DNA of 20,086 nucleotides from a virus: positions 1 through 20,086 of IMG/VR virus record IMGVR_UViG_3300020385_000084; one strand, written 5' to 3'. Of this stretch, positions 1 to 8,216 are shown piece by piece (positions within the stretch are counted from its first letter, which is position 1; each line of letters starts with the position of its first letter). A program made the position numbers and the translations under genes. The notes under the pieces are model-generated. The model did no database searches and was not told where the DNA came from. It saw nothing but the letters and a program-made list of their open reading frames with translations.

Positions 1-3000
1 TCACAGCAACTTGATTTGTTCAAAGATGAAAGTGTTGTACTAACACAATCAATCCAGGACATAAAAGATATACAAAAGGTGTTTGTTCCTTTTACACAAA
101 CTTTTAATGTTCCTGCATCTAAAAACAATAACAAAATTTTCAAGCATTTTTACAATTTTAATATTGATGGTTTTGATGCTAGAAAAAAAACAGCTTCAGA
201 ACTGTTCTTAAATTATAAGCTTTTTAAAAAAGGAAAGATAAAACTTGAAGGCGTACAGTTAAAAAACAATGAACCACACACATACAAGCTTACATTTTTC
301 GGCAACACAATAAATCTAAAAGACCTAGTCGGAGAAGATAAACTTGCAGCTCTTAGTCATTTAAAAGATTACAGCTTTGACTACAACGACACAAATATTG
401 CAGCCTATATGTCGAATGGTCTTGATGTGTTTAGTACAGGTGGAACAGTAACCGATGCAGTCATTATTCCTTTAATCACACACACAGATAGACTGATTTT
501 TGACAGCAACTCTGCTGTTGTAAATGCTGACACATTAAAAAACATAAACCCCACAGCAGGAACATCAACAAACTATGGAGTTCCATTTAAACAGTTAAAA
601 CCTGCACTTAGATTAATTGCAATTATAAAAGCCATAGAAATAGAATATGGCATCACTTTCAGTACTGACTTTTTTAATGAAACAAATACTGCTTTCTCTG
701 GTCTGTATATGTGGCTTCACAATAAAGAAGGCGAACTGTTCCAAGATCAAGATGCACAACACCAGGCTTCTGGATTTACAGTTACAAGCAAGGACAAAAC
801 AATGGGTCTTGGAAGTTTTTTCACAGGATTTAAAAATGCGAGTTTTGAAACTAAACTTGATGACATAAGAAAGCACAGAATATTTGATAACATTCCTGTT
901 AATAAAATAGAGAGAGCCTTGAATGTTAAAGTTGTTCCTTCTGGAAGCGCAGGCTATAGTCTAGTAATTAAAAAAGATGGAGAAGAGTTTCAACGCTTTG
1001 ATGGACTTACAGGGACAACAGAACTAGGTCAAAGCTCTAGTTTAAAAAGAGATCAGTTTTTAAGAATAGGAGATGGCGTTTATACATTTTTTATAGAGAC
1101 AGATGCCATATCAAGTTATGCGCTGACTATAACTCATTTTATTAAGAGTTTAAGAACAGGTGGAAGAAGAAAGGACATTGAATTTACAGCAAGTGCAGCC
1201 AAGACAACTGACAATCCTGTTTCAGCTACACAGTTTGTACCAGACATTAAGGTCTTAGACCTACTAACAGGAATATTTAAAATGTTTAATCTAACTGCTT
1301 TTGAAGACGAAGCAGGAATTGTCCAAGTACAGACTCTAGATGAGTTCTATGCGAGCAGCACAGTTTTTCATGACATCACACCCTTTGTCGATAAAACTGA
1401 AACTGTGACTGATTCAGTTTTGCCTTTTAAAGAGATAGATTTTAGGTTTGAAGGGACAGGGAGTTTTCTAGCAAACAACCACAAAGAAAAATTCAATACA
1501 GAATGGGGTGCTTTATACTATAACGCTCCAGAGAAATACGATGGCAAAGTCTATGACATAGAAGTTCCCTTTGAACATTTTAAATATGAGCATTTATACC
1601 TTACAAATAATAGTGTATTAACTGCAACAGATAGCGGTGTTCAGTATGGATATTCTGTAAACGAATCGCAAAGCGCATATCTAGGAAAACCCCTTTTGTT
1701 TTATGCTGCAAAATCTACTGCAACGATCAGAGCGTTAAACCTTACAAAGAGTGCAGGGGTTTCAGTAGCTAATCCATACATCCCTTTAAACTGTGAATCG
1801 ACAGGAAGCACATTTTTAGTTGGTAAACAAAGCATAAATTTTAATGCAGAATTTGATGAATTCTCAAGACAGGTAAATCCCAAAACTTTATTCAACACAT
1901 ATTATAAAAATTATGTGGACGATATGTTTGATGTCAGAAAAAGGCTAACAAGCGTTAAGGCTTATCTGCCTATGAATATAATATACAATCTAAATCTAGC
2001 GGATAAATTTATTCTTAATAATAACGAATATAGGATTAACAAAATCTCCACAAACTTTGAAACAGAACAAAGCAGTCTAGAACTGACAAACATATTTGAA
2101 GCACCTGTATTTAGAACACTTAAAGCAATAGAAAACAACTGCTTGACAATAGACACAACCTTAATTAGTGTAGATAGTGTTGACATTACTGTCGATGCAG
2201 CGTGTGACTTAGACTTTACTATTCCAAACACAAACACAGGTGTTCCAACAGCTTCTGTTAATAATCCTGTGAGTCAATTTACAAATACAAGTCTGAAGGT
2301 TATAGCTCCGACAATCGATACAGATCAGATTCCTGTTTCTACAACAACAGAAGTTTTCTTTAGTCATCAAATAACTGCACTAGGGAAAGTAGGAGACACA
2401 GATAGACTAGATGAATACGGATATTTGTATTCTACATCTTTAACAAATCTAAGCTCTACAAATGACATTGATACTTTGAAAGCTTTTGGAGATGTCACAG
2501 TCGTTCCTTTTACACCTTCTCTAGCTGTTTTAAATGTGCCTATAAAAAGCATTTACAAAAAAGCAGGATTGACTGACCCTGCTACTATTTATTATCGTTT
2601 TTATGCAAGGACAAACACGACAGTCCAAAACGATAAAGCAGATGCAATTAGTAGCCTAGTAATAGCAAAGACTGTCGCTTCAGCAGTTACTCAATATAAT
2701 AATGCAAGTGGAGAGAATCTCTATGGTATTGTTGGAACACAAGGCTACATGAGTGCAGGCTCGCCACAGCATAACTTAACAAAAAATAATTTTACAGTAT
2801 ATGGTGCTGAAGACCAAGATGGATTTACTATTTCAAATGTTATACAACCAAACGAAACAGCAGTCAAAGAAATAGTTGAATGGTTGTCAAGTGTTGCTAA
2901 TCCAACAGCAGGTACTTATTATCCTGTATCACATACTTTCAAAGCAGTAAATAGATTTGGAGCAGATTTTTCTGCTGTGTTTAATATGAGTAATAAAACA

Positions 3001-3141
3001 AACGCCTTTGTCAAATATCATATGTATTTAAACGCTTATCCTATTGTAATGATTAAAGGCGGTACAGTCACAGGGAGTATAGTTAGTGGTGGCTCTTTAG
3101 GATTAGCATTTACAGTTGCAGATTTACAAAGTACATCATGA
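1..3141 (+). CDS. Large tail/baseplate-type structural protein (5' partial)
   Basis: The frame is open from base 1 (reads SQQLDLFKDES...), so the gene starts upstream; the TTG at 16 is probably internal. About 1046 residues are visible. The N-terminus, with its QLDLFKDESV and FNVPAS...NNKIFKH segments, resembles a family of very long tail-associated proteins that I recall from Bacteroidota phages. The rest is rich in Thr, Ser, Asn and Phe with beta character, and shows no signal peptide or membrane segment. The C-terminal ~350 residues look like repeated beta domains. It lies directly upstream of the tape-measure-like gene, joined by an ATGA overlap to a small gene, which supports a tail-tip, hub or fibre role. 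The exact virion position is inference. Confidence 0.7.
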   Translation, partial: SQQLDLFKDESVVLTQSIQDIKDIQKVFVPFTQTFNVPASKNNNKIFKHFYNFNIDGFDARKKTASELFLNYKLFKKGKIKLEGVQLKNNEPHTYKLTFFGNTINLKDLVGEDKLAALSHLKDYSFDYNDTNIAAYMSNGLDVFSTGGTVTDAVIIPLITHTDRLIFDSNSAVVNADTLKNINPTAGTSTNYGVPFKQLKPALRLIAIIKAIEIEYGITFSTDFFNETNTAFSGLYMWLHNKEGELFQDQDAQHQASGFTVTSKDKTMGLGSFFTGFKNASFETKLDDIRKHRIFDNIPVNKIERALNVKVVPSGSAGYSLVIKKDGEEFQRFDGLTGTTELGQSSSLKRDQFLRIGDGVYTFFIETDAISSYALTITHFIKSLRTGGRRKDIEFTASAAKTTDNPVSATQFVPDIKVLDLLTGIFKMFNLTAFEDEAGIVQVQTLDEFYASSTVFHDITPFVDKTETVTDSVLPFKEIDFRFEGTGSFLANNHKEKFNTEWGALYYNAPEKYDGKVYDIEVPFEHFKYEHLYLTNNSVLTATDSGVQYGYSVNESQSAYLGKPLLFYAAKSTATIRALNLTKSAGVSVANPYIPLNCESTGSTFLVGKQSINFNAEFDEFSRQVNPKTLFNTYYKNYVDDMFDVRKRLTSVKAYLPMNIIYNLNLADKFILNNNEYRINKISTNFETEQSSLELTNIFEAPVFRTLKAIENNCLTIDTTLISVDSVDITVDAACDLDFTIPNTNTGVPTASVNNPVSQFTNTSLKVIAPTIDTDQIPVSTTTEVFFSHQITALGKVGDTDRLDEYGYLYSTSLTNLSSTNDIDTLKAFGDVTVVPFTPSLAVLNVPIKSIYKKAGLTDPATIYYRFYARTNTTVQNDKADAISSLVIAKTVASAVTQYNNASGENLYGIVGTQGYMSAGSPQHNLTKNNFTVYGAEDQDGFTISNVIQPNETAVKEIVEWLSSVANPTAGTYYPVSHTFKAVNRFGADFSAVFNMSNKTNAFVKYHMYLNAYPIVMIKGGTVTGSIVSGGSLGLAFTVADLQSTS

Positions 3142-3293
3142 TAAAGAACATATTAGAAATGCTAGAATTTGTAAAAGATGACACTAAGAATTTAGGAGAG
3201 TTATCTAGGATAGCATTAGGGAGAAACAAAATACCAGAATCAATGAATGAGTTAATTCATTTAACACTATTAAGAAATGGCAGAAGAAGTTAA
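3138..3293 (+). CDS. Small hypothetical protein between tail genes
   Basis: A 51-aa ORF begins with an ATG inside the stop of the large tail gene (ATGA, translational coupling). Its last 17 bases overlap the start of the tape-measure-like gene in another frame. It fills a gap that would otherwise be empty in a tightly packed operon. The protein is helical and mixed in charge (MIKNILEMLEF start, LRNGRRS end), with no cysteine motif or membrane segment. The position next to the tape-measure gene would suit a tail-assembly chaperone or minor tail factor, but no family is recognised. Confidence 0.6.
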   Translation: MIKNILEMLEFVKDDTKNLGELSRIALGRNKIPESMNELIHLTLLRNGRRS

Positions 3294-4800
3294 GGTTAAT
3301 TTAAAAGCCGAGTTTGGCAGTCTTAGGAAAGACTTGCAAGATGTTACAACTGAATTAGTCGATATAAAAGACGAATCAAAAAAAGCTAGTAAAGGACTAG
3401 GGGGTATTAAAAAAGCAGTCACAGGAGTCGGTGCTGTTTTAACAGGTGGACTTTTTAAAGCAGGTGCAGTCATCTTTGAAAAACTCATGGAGCTATTCAT
3501 GGGTAATCAGAGAGTGATGGATGCTATGGCTGTGGGAGCTAATTTCTTGCAAAAAGCTTTTAATGATTTAGTAAGTTTTGTAACAGATTTTTCATTGCCT
3601 ACTTTTACCGAATTAAAAGATATAGTAATTCAAGGAACAATCGATAGGTTCAATGAATTAATGGAAGTCTTCGGATTACTTGGTAAAGCATTCATGAAAA
3701 TTGTCAAGGGAGATTTTTCTGGTGCTTTTGACACTATAAAACAAGCAGGTCTCGAAGTTGTTGATGTTTATACAGGTGTAGACAAATCAGTTGAAAAAGC
3801 AACAAAAGCAGTTGGAGACTATGCAAAAGAAACTTTTAAAGCTGCTAAAAATCAAGTTGATTTAAATAAACAAGCACAATTAGCTGAAGCACAAAACGCT
3901 AAACTCTTGTTGCAATTTAGTCAAGAAGCAGAACTTCAGAGACAGATTAGAGATGACACTTCACAGTCAATAGAAGATAGAATTGCTGCTAATGAAGAAT
4001 TAGGTAACGTCTTAGACAGACAAGCAGAAGTCATGATGGGTAATGCTCAAGATCAAGTCGATGCTGCTCAGGCTGCTTTAGACCTAGATAAAGAAAATCT
4101 AGATTTACAGATTGCACTTATAAATGCTGAGACATCTCTTATAGATGTTCAAGAAACAGTCACAGGTTTAAGATCAGAACAACTCACAAACACGAATTCT
4201 TTACTACAAGAACAAAAAGACCTGCAAGATGAAGTAATACAAAATGAAAAAGACTTAGCTGCTAAATCTCAAAAAATAAAAGACGATGCACAGAAGAAAG
4301 ATGACGATATTAAAAAGTCCGCAGAAGATGCTGCAATAGCACAAGACAATGCAACACTAGGGAGACTAGCAAATCTCGCAGGAGAAGGCACTAAAATAGG
4401 CAAGGCGATGGCAGTTGCAGATGTGACTAGAGAGACTGTTAAAGGTGTTCAAAATGCCTTTACAACAGCACAATCTTCTCCAATTACAGCAATTCCAATT
4501 ATTGGGCCTGCATATCCATTTATTCAAGCAGGAATAGCAGCAGCCTTTGGAGCAAAATCCATAAAAAGCATAGTAAGTGGATCAAAACCTTCTGTCTCTG
4601 GTGGTGGTGGAGGCGGTGGAGCTGCGATACCTTCTGCACCCCCAGACTTTAACATTGTAGGGGCATCGCCTGTTAATCAGTTAGCAGAAACCATAGGTGG
4701 AGAAAGTCAGAAACCAATTAAAGCTTTTGTCACATCTGGAGATGTATCAACAGCACAATCACTAGACAGAAATATAATAGAAAATGCATCAATAGGATAA
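3277..4800 (+). CDS. Tape-measure-like tail protein
   Basis: This 507-aa protein starts with a charged helix, followed by a Gly/Ala-rich hydrophobic stretch at about residues 43-75. A long coiled-coil region rich in Gln, Asp and Lys follows at about 180-360. Residues about 360-435 hold the hydrophobic GKAMAVADVTRETVKG...IPIIGPAYP segment typical of tape-measure C-termini. A run of seven glycines near 443-449 leads into a conserved-looking tail ending in SLDRNIIENASIG. Tape-measure proteins set tail length and occupy the tube lumen. At roughly 1.5 Angstrom per residue this would imply a tail of about 75 nm if full length is used; that is inference. It stops 2 bases before the protease gene. 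Confidence 0.72.
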   Translation: MAEEVKVNLKAEFGSLRKDLQDVTTELVDIKDESKKASKGLGGIKKAVTGVGAVLTGGLFKAGAVIFEKLMELFMGNQRVMDAMAVGANFLQKAFNDLVSFVTDFSLPTFTELKDIVIQGTIDRFNELMEVFGLLGKAFMKIVKGDFSGAFDTIKQAGLEVVDVYTGVDKSVEKATKAVGDYAKETFKAAKNQVDLNKQAQLAEAQNAKLLLQFSQEAELQRQIRDDTSQSIEDRIAANEELGNVLDRQAEVMMGNAQDQVDAAQAALDLDKENLDLQIALINAETSLIDVQETVTGLRSEQLTNTNSLLQEQKDLQDEVIQNEKDLAAKSQKIKDDAQKKDDDIKKSAEDAAIAQDNATLGRLANLAGEGTKIGKAMAVADVTRETVKGVQNAFTTAQSSPITAIPIIGPAYPFIQAGIAAAFGAKSIKSIVSGSKPSVSGGGGGGGAAIPSAPPDFNIVGASPVNQLAETIGGESQKPIKAFVTSGDVSTAQSLDRNIIENASIG

Positions 4801-4802
4801 AC

Positions 4803-5993
4803 ATGAAAATAATAGAATTAATACTAGACGAAGAAAACGAAGACAATGGTATCACAGCCATTTCAGTAGTAGAAAACCCTGCAATCGAAGAAGACTTTAT
4901 TGCCCTAAAAAACCAGGAAGTCAAGTTTGCAGAACAGGACAAAGAAAAGCGAATCTTAATGGGTGCAGCTCTTATTCCTAATAAACCAATATTCCGTAAA
5001 AATGAAGAAGACGAATATTACATTTTCTTCTCAAAAGATACTGTCAGAAAAGCCTCTGAGTTGTTTTTTATAAAAGGCAATCAATCTCAATCTACTCTAG
5101 AGCATAAAGTAGCCTTAGAAGGTCTTACTGTGGTGGAGAGTTGGATTGTAGAATCAGAACAAGATAAGTCTAGACATTATGGAATGGATGTTCCTATGGG
5201 AACTTGGATGGTTTCAATGAAAGTGAATTCTGATGAAGTTTGGAATGAATATGTCAAAAAAGGAAAGGTCAAAGGGTTTTCAATAGAAGCTTATTTCTCA
5301 GATAAAATGTCAAGACCAAAAGACAAAACTTTGAATGAATCTCTAGAGGATGAAGCCAATGAGCTTTTAGACGAATTAAAAGACTTTCTCTCTAGTGAAA
5401 ATTTAGAGTCATATTCTGATTATCCAGATGCTGTATCTAATAATGCTAAAAGAGGAATTGATCTGAATGAAAAAAATAACAATAAGTGTGCAACACAAGT
5501 TGGTAAAGTAAGAGCGCAACAATTAGCTAAAAAAGAAGCTATAACTGTTGAAACTGTCAAGAGAATGTTTAGCTATCTATCAAGAGCAGGAGAATACTAT
5601 GATGAAGGGGATACTAAAGCCTGTGGAACTATCTCTTACTTATTGTGGGGTGGCAAAGCAGGTCTTAGATGGGCAGGATCAAAACTTCGTGAATTAGATA
5701 TGTTAGAAGAAGATTTAAAAAAACCTTGTTATGCAGGTTATGAAATGATAGGTTTTAAAATTAAGAATGGGCGTAAAGTTCCTAATTGTGTTCCTATGAA
5801 TAGTCAAAAACTAGAAACAATGGTAGTCAATGAAGATTATGCTGTCATAGATGACCGCCTTGCCTATTCAACACAAGAAAAAGCAGAAGAAATGGCTGCA
5901 AGTCTTGGATGTTCTGGATTCCATAGCCATGATTTAGAAAACAAGACCTGGTTTATGCCTTGTGAATCACATAATAACGATAAAGATGCCTAG
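4803..5993 (+). CDS. XkdF-like prohead serine protease, multidomain
   Basis: Residues 1-180 resemble the XkdF/prohead protease group: MKIIELILDEEN start, ISVVENPAIEEDFIAL, then STLEH (H101) followed by VVESWIVE, and VKGFSIEAYF with a candidate nucleophile S160. Such proteases clear scaffold and trim capsid during head maturation. Residues about 204-300 form a separate domain (YPDAVSNNAKRGIDLN, KCATQVGKVRAQQL, GDTKACGTISYLLWGGKAG). Two small Cys-containing segments follow: GYEMIGFKIKNGRKVPNCVP near 312-331, and an end with GCSGFHSHD and WFMPCESH. The family's usual core is much shorter, so about half of the protein is extension. It stands directly before the scaffold and capsid genes, as expected. 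The protease call is fairly firm; roles of the added domains are unknown. Confidence 0.75.
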   Translation: MKIIELILDEENEDNGITAISVVENPAIEEDFIALKNQEVKFAEQDKEKRILMGAALIPNKPIFRKNEEDEYYIFFSKDTVRKASELFFIKGNQSQSTLEHKVALEGLTVVESWIVESEQDKSRHYGMDVPMGTWMVSMKVNSDEVWNEYVKKGKVKGFSIEAYFSDKMSRPKDKTLNESLEDEANELLDELKDFLSSENLESYSDYPDAVSNNAKRGIDLNEKNNNKCATQVGKVRAQQLAKKEAITVETVKRMFSYLSRAGEYYDEGDTKACGTISYLLWGGKAGLRWAGSKLRELDMLEEDLKKPCYAGYEMIGFKIKNGRKVPNCVPMNSQKLETMVVNEDYAVIDDRLAYSTQEKAEEMAASLGCSGFHSHDLENKTWFMPCESHNNDKDA

Positions 5994-6126
5994 AAAGAAA
6001 CAAAAAACAGTAAGTCGCACATCTCCTAAAGGTGGAAAGCGTGGTTGTTTATGTAGAGACCGCAAAACTTATGATTCTAAGTGCTGTGATGGCTCTATGA
6101 TAGCACAAGGAATTGGAAAAATATAA
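5986..6126 (+). CDS. 46-aa basic Cys-rich peptide (CxC...CCDG)
   Basis: The ATG overlaps the last 8 bases of the protease gene, and the ORF ends with TAA at 6124-6126. The protein has a basic N-terminus (MPRKKQKTVSR...KGGKRG), then CLCRDRKTYDSKCCDGS and the tail AQGIGKI. The spacing of CxC, K-x-Y and CC resembles the SEC-C zinc motif found at the SecA C-terminus, with one extra residue. It also shares CxC...CDG(S/T) with the 23-aa peptide at 14544. Zinc binding and nucleic-acid or scaffold contact are plausible but unproven. I believe similar short peptides occur in other flavobacterial phages, but I cannot check that here. Confidence 0.65.
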   Translation: MPRKKQKTVSRTSPKGGKRGCLCRDRKTYDSKCCDGSMIAQGIGKI

Positions 6127-6130
6127 AAAA

Positions 6131-6155
6131 GGTCTATAAATATGACCGATTTTTT
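6131..6155 (+). terminator. Weak hairpin plus T-run (possible terminator/attenuator)
   Basis: A short GGTC/GACC stem (6131-6134 with 6144-6147) and a 9-nt AT loop are followed by GATTTTTT. It lies in the 66-bp gap between the Cys-rich peptide and the scaffold-like gene, one of the larger gaps in the structural operon. Only four pairs are present, so read-through is likely. The AT-rich stretch after it (6160-6190) could hold a promoter, but I see no clear Bacteroidota-type -33/-7 pair. Confidence 0.3.
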
Positions 6156-6192
6156 AAACTCAAACGTATATATAGTATAGAAAATAATATAA

Positions 6193-6771
6193 ATGAAAGC
6201 ACTTGAAGTTATAGACCAAATAAAAGGCATTCTAGGAATAGAATTGTCTGAACAAACAGTACAGTTGGCGACTATGAAGTTGGACAATGGTACGGAGATC
6301 GAGGCTGAAGAATTTGTCAAAGACAAAGAAGTATTTATCGTGGGAGAAGAAGGCGAAAAAATTGCCCTTCCTGTTGGAGAATACACTATGGAAGATGGCA
6401 AAATCTTATCAGTTATCGAAGAAGGTTTAATTAATGAGATCAAAGAAGAGGCTGCTGAAGAAGAAGTTGTTGAAGAACAAGCTGAAGAAGAAGTGGAAGC
6501 TGAAGCTGAAGAAGCTAAAGTAAAATCAAAAACTGAATCTACACAAGTTGTATATGCAACTAAAGAGGAAGTTGATGAAGTCAAATCTATGATTGCTGAG
6601 ATTAAAACCCTTTTAGAAAAAGAAAAAGAAGTTGAACAAGTAGAGATGTCAGCAGAAGTTGCAGAGCCTATTGCTCACAATCCAGAAGCTGTATCTGAGC
6701 CAAAAAGTAATTTGCCTCATCAAGAAAACAATCAACTGAGTCGAATTAGACAAATGATTTACAACAAATAA
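6193..6771 (+). CDS. Acidic scaffold-like head assembly protein
   Basis: This 192-aa, strongly acidic protein sits between the protease and capsid genes, where scaffolds usually lie. Residues 1-85 include a short beta-rich unit (MKLDNGTEIEAEEF, VFIVGEEGEK, ALPVGEYTMEDGK). A Glu/Ala-rich stretch follows (about 85-110, with EEVVEEQAEEEVEAEAEEA), then a predicted coiled coil at about 122-150 and a basic end (LSRIRQMIYNK). Low-complexity acidic coils with a basic C-terminus that contacts capsid are characteristic of phage scaffolds. The family name is not certain. The opposite strand shows a long Ser-rich ORF over this gene that is only a composition artefact. Confidence 0.65.
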   Translation: MKALEVIDQIKGILGIELSEQTVQLATMKLDNGTEIEAEEFVKDKEVFIVGEEGEKIALPVGEYTMEDGKILSVIEEGLINEIKEEAAEEEVVEEQAEEEVEAEAEEAKVKSKTESTQVVYATKEEVDEVKSMIAEIKTLLEKEKEVEQVEMSAEVAEPIAHNPEAVSEPKSNLPHQENNQLSRIRQMIYNK

Positions 6772-6781
6772 AATATAAAAA

Positions 6782-7189
6782 ATGTCAAATACAATTAATA
6801 CAAGTAATGACGTACTAAGAGCTAGATCAAAGCAAACGACTTTGACAGTAACTCAAGACGTTAATGCAAATCAAGCAGGTGGCGAATTTAACATCGCAAC
6901 AGATGCTAAAGTGATAACACTTCCAAAAATCGATGCTAATAATGTTGGAATGGAATTTAAATTCAGAAACACAGGAGCAGACGGAAACAATATCATTACA
7001 ATTAGTCCTAATGCTGCGGATGCAATTCATGGAACTGTTGCTGCTATACAATCTAGCGGTGTTGCAAACAAAGATTGGATAAACACAAAAGCCACAGCAA
7101 ACAAAGGCGATTGGTGTTCTCTAGTAGCTATAGAAGCGGGATCATGGTACTTAACAGGTGGAGACGGTGTTTGGGCATCTGAATCATAA
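6782..7189 (+). CDS. Small beta-rich virion protein, possible head decoration
   Basis: A 135-aa protein, 10 bases after the scaffold-like gene and 26 before the capsid gene. It has a hydrophilic N-terminus and a run of beta strands (AKVITLPKIDANNVGMEFKF, RNTGADGNNIITISPNA, WCSLVAIEAGSWYLTGGDG). The FRNTGADG...ITISP pattern resembles the beta-rich modules seen in small phage surface or fibre proteins. Its position between scaffold and capsid fits a capsid decoration or stabilising protein made in high amounts. A detached fibre domain is the alternative. No membrane segment, signal peptide or cysteine pair is present. Confidence 0.55.
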   Translation: MSNTINTSNDVLRARSKQTTLTVTQDVNANQAGGEFNIATDAKVITLPKIDANNVGMEFKFRNTGADGNNIITISPNAADAIHGTVAAIQSSGVANKDWINTKATANKGDWCSLVAIEAGSWYLTGGDGVWASES

Positions 7190-7215
7190 TATATAATAAA
7201 TAAAAAAAAGAAAAA
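7190..7215 (+). promoter_or_regulatory. A-rich leader before the capsid gene
   Basis: The 26 bases before the capsid ATG are almost only A and T (ending in AAAAAAAAGAAAAAATG) and have no GGAGG-like element. Bacteroidota genes commonly initiate without Shine-Dalgarno pairing and favour A-rich, unstructured leaders. This is the clearest example in the window and fits a highly translated gene. Similar shorter A-rich leaders precede the starts at 6782, 8836 and 19514. Confidence 0.5.
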
Positions 7216-8163
7216 ATGAAAGTAGAATTAGGAACTACCCAGAACATTACCACAAGTTACAGTGGGAAGGCAGCTAAAGGCTATTTGTCAGCAGCACTTT
7301 TGAGCGGAGATACACTTGCCTCTGGAGCAATTGACATCAGAGACAATATACAATTTAAAGAAGTAATCCAGATTATAAGCTCGGATGCTAATTTAATTAA
7401 ACCAGGTACTTGCGACTTCGATGCAACAGGTACTTTGACAACGAGTGAAGTGGTTATTGAGCCGAAAGAAATTCAAGTAAATCTTGAAGTTTGTTCAAAA
7501 AATTTCCGCAATCAATGGCAAAGTTTAGAGCTCAATGGAATTAATTCTAAATTGCCACAAACATTTGGACAATTTATCCTTGAGCATGTTGTTCAAAAAA
7601 CAGCAGCATCAATGGAAACAGCAATTTGGTCTGGAACAACAGCAGGAGATATTCCTTTTGATGGATTTGAAGTTTTAGCTAATGCAAACGGAGATGTTGT
7701 TGATGTAGCAAAAGCAGGCGTGACCGCTGCTAATGTCACAACAGAACTTTCTCGCGTTTTTGATGCAATTCCTACAACCATAAAAGGAAAACAAGATTTA
7801 TACATATATACTCCAACAGACATCTTTTTCAAGTACGTTCAAAGTTTAGGCGGTTTTGGTGCTGTAGATGGTTCTCCATCAACAACAGGTCTTGACGGCA
7901 AGTATTCGACTTGGTATGGTGGTCAACAGGAGCTTAATTTCTTAGGAGCAAAAGTAAGACATTGTCCAGGAATGACTTCAACTGATATGATAGCGACAAC
8001 TAAATCAAATATGATTTTCGGAACTTCTTTATTCAGCGACATGAATAGAGCAGAAATAATTGATCTTGGCCCTATTAATGGAAGTCAAAATTCAAGAGTT
8101 ATTCTTCGAGGTTCAGCATCAGTTGCACTTGGAATAGGTAGTGAGATAGTACTTTACTCTTAA
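7216..8163 (+). CDS. Major capsid protein (HK97-fold type)
   Basis: This 315-aa protein follows protease, scaffold-like and decoration-like genes, as the main shell protein usually does. The sequence matches the style of capsid proteins in Bacteroidota phages: an N-terminal arm (TTSYSGKAAKGYLSAALLSG), a central E-loop/P-domain-like region (QVNLEVCSKNFRNQW, QTFGQFILEHVVQKTAASME) and an A-domain-like end (MIFGTSLFSDMNRAEI, VILRGSASVALGIGSEIVLY). It has no long delta domain, which agrees with a separate scaffold gene. The strong A-rich leader and the downstream hairpin are consistent with high expression. The HK97 fold is inferred from family resemblance. Confidence 0.78.
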   Translation: MKVELGTTQNITTSYSGKAAKGYLSAALLSGDTLASGAIDIRDNIQFKEVIQIISSDANLIKPGTCDFDATGTLTTSEVVIEPKEIQVNLEVCSKNFRNQWQSLELNGINSKLPQTFGQFILEHVVQKTAASMETAIWSGTTAGDIPFDGFEVLANANGDVVDVAKAGVTAANVTTELSRVFDAIPTTIKGKQDLYIYTPTDIFFKYVQSLGGFGAVDGSPSTTGLDGKYSTWYGGQQELNFLGAKVRHCPGMTSTDMIATTKSNMIFGTSLFSDMNRAEIIDLGPINGSQNSRVILRGSASVALGIGSEIVLYS

Positions 8164-8180
8164 TATTAATCAATACAAAG

Positions 8181-8196
8181 GGGGGGCAACTCCCCT
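8181..8196 (+). terminator. G-run/C-run hairpin after capsid gene
   Basis: Seven G residues (8180-8186), CAAC, then TCCCCT allow a compact stem of four G-C pairs closed by two G-T wobbles with a CAAC tetraloop. It lies 18 bases after the capsid stop and is followed by AGTATTTAAAT, not a clean T-run. It is more likely an attenuator or an mRNA-stabilising 3' structure than a strong terminator, because the next gene starts only 20 bases further on. Confidence 0.5.
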
Positions 8197-8216
8197 AGTA
8201 TTTAAATCAAAGACTT

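Noticed and set aside
16-18. TTG at 16 as the true start of the large tail gene
   Set aside because: The frame is open to base 1 and the residues before it (SQQLDL) fit the same protein family, so the gene is simply cut by the window edge.
613-876. ORFs of 87 and 73 aa within the large tail gene
   Set aside because: Both are other-frame shadows of a long continuous coding region; neither has a start context or recognisable motif.
6069-6584. 171-aa Ser-rich ORF on the minus strand
   Set aside because: It lies antisense to the acidic scaffold-like gene. Glu-rich codons (GAA) read as TTC and, in shifted frames, as Ser codons, so the composition is a shadow effect.
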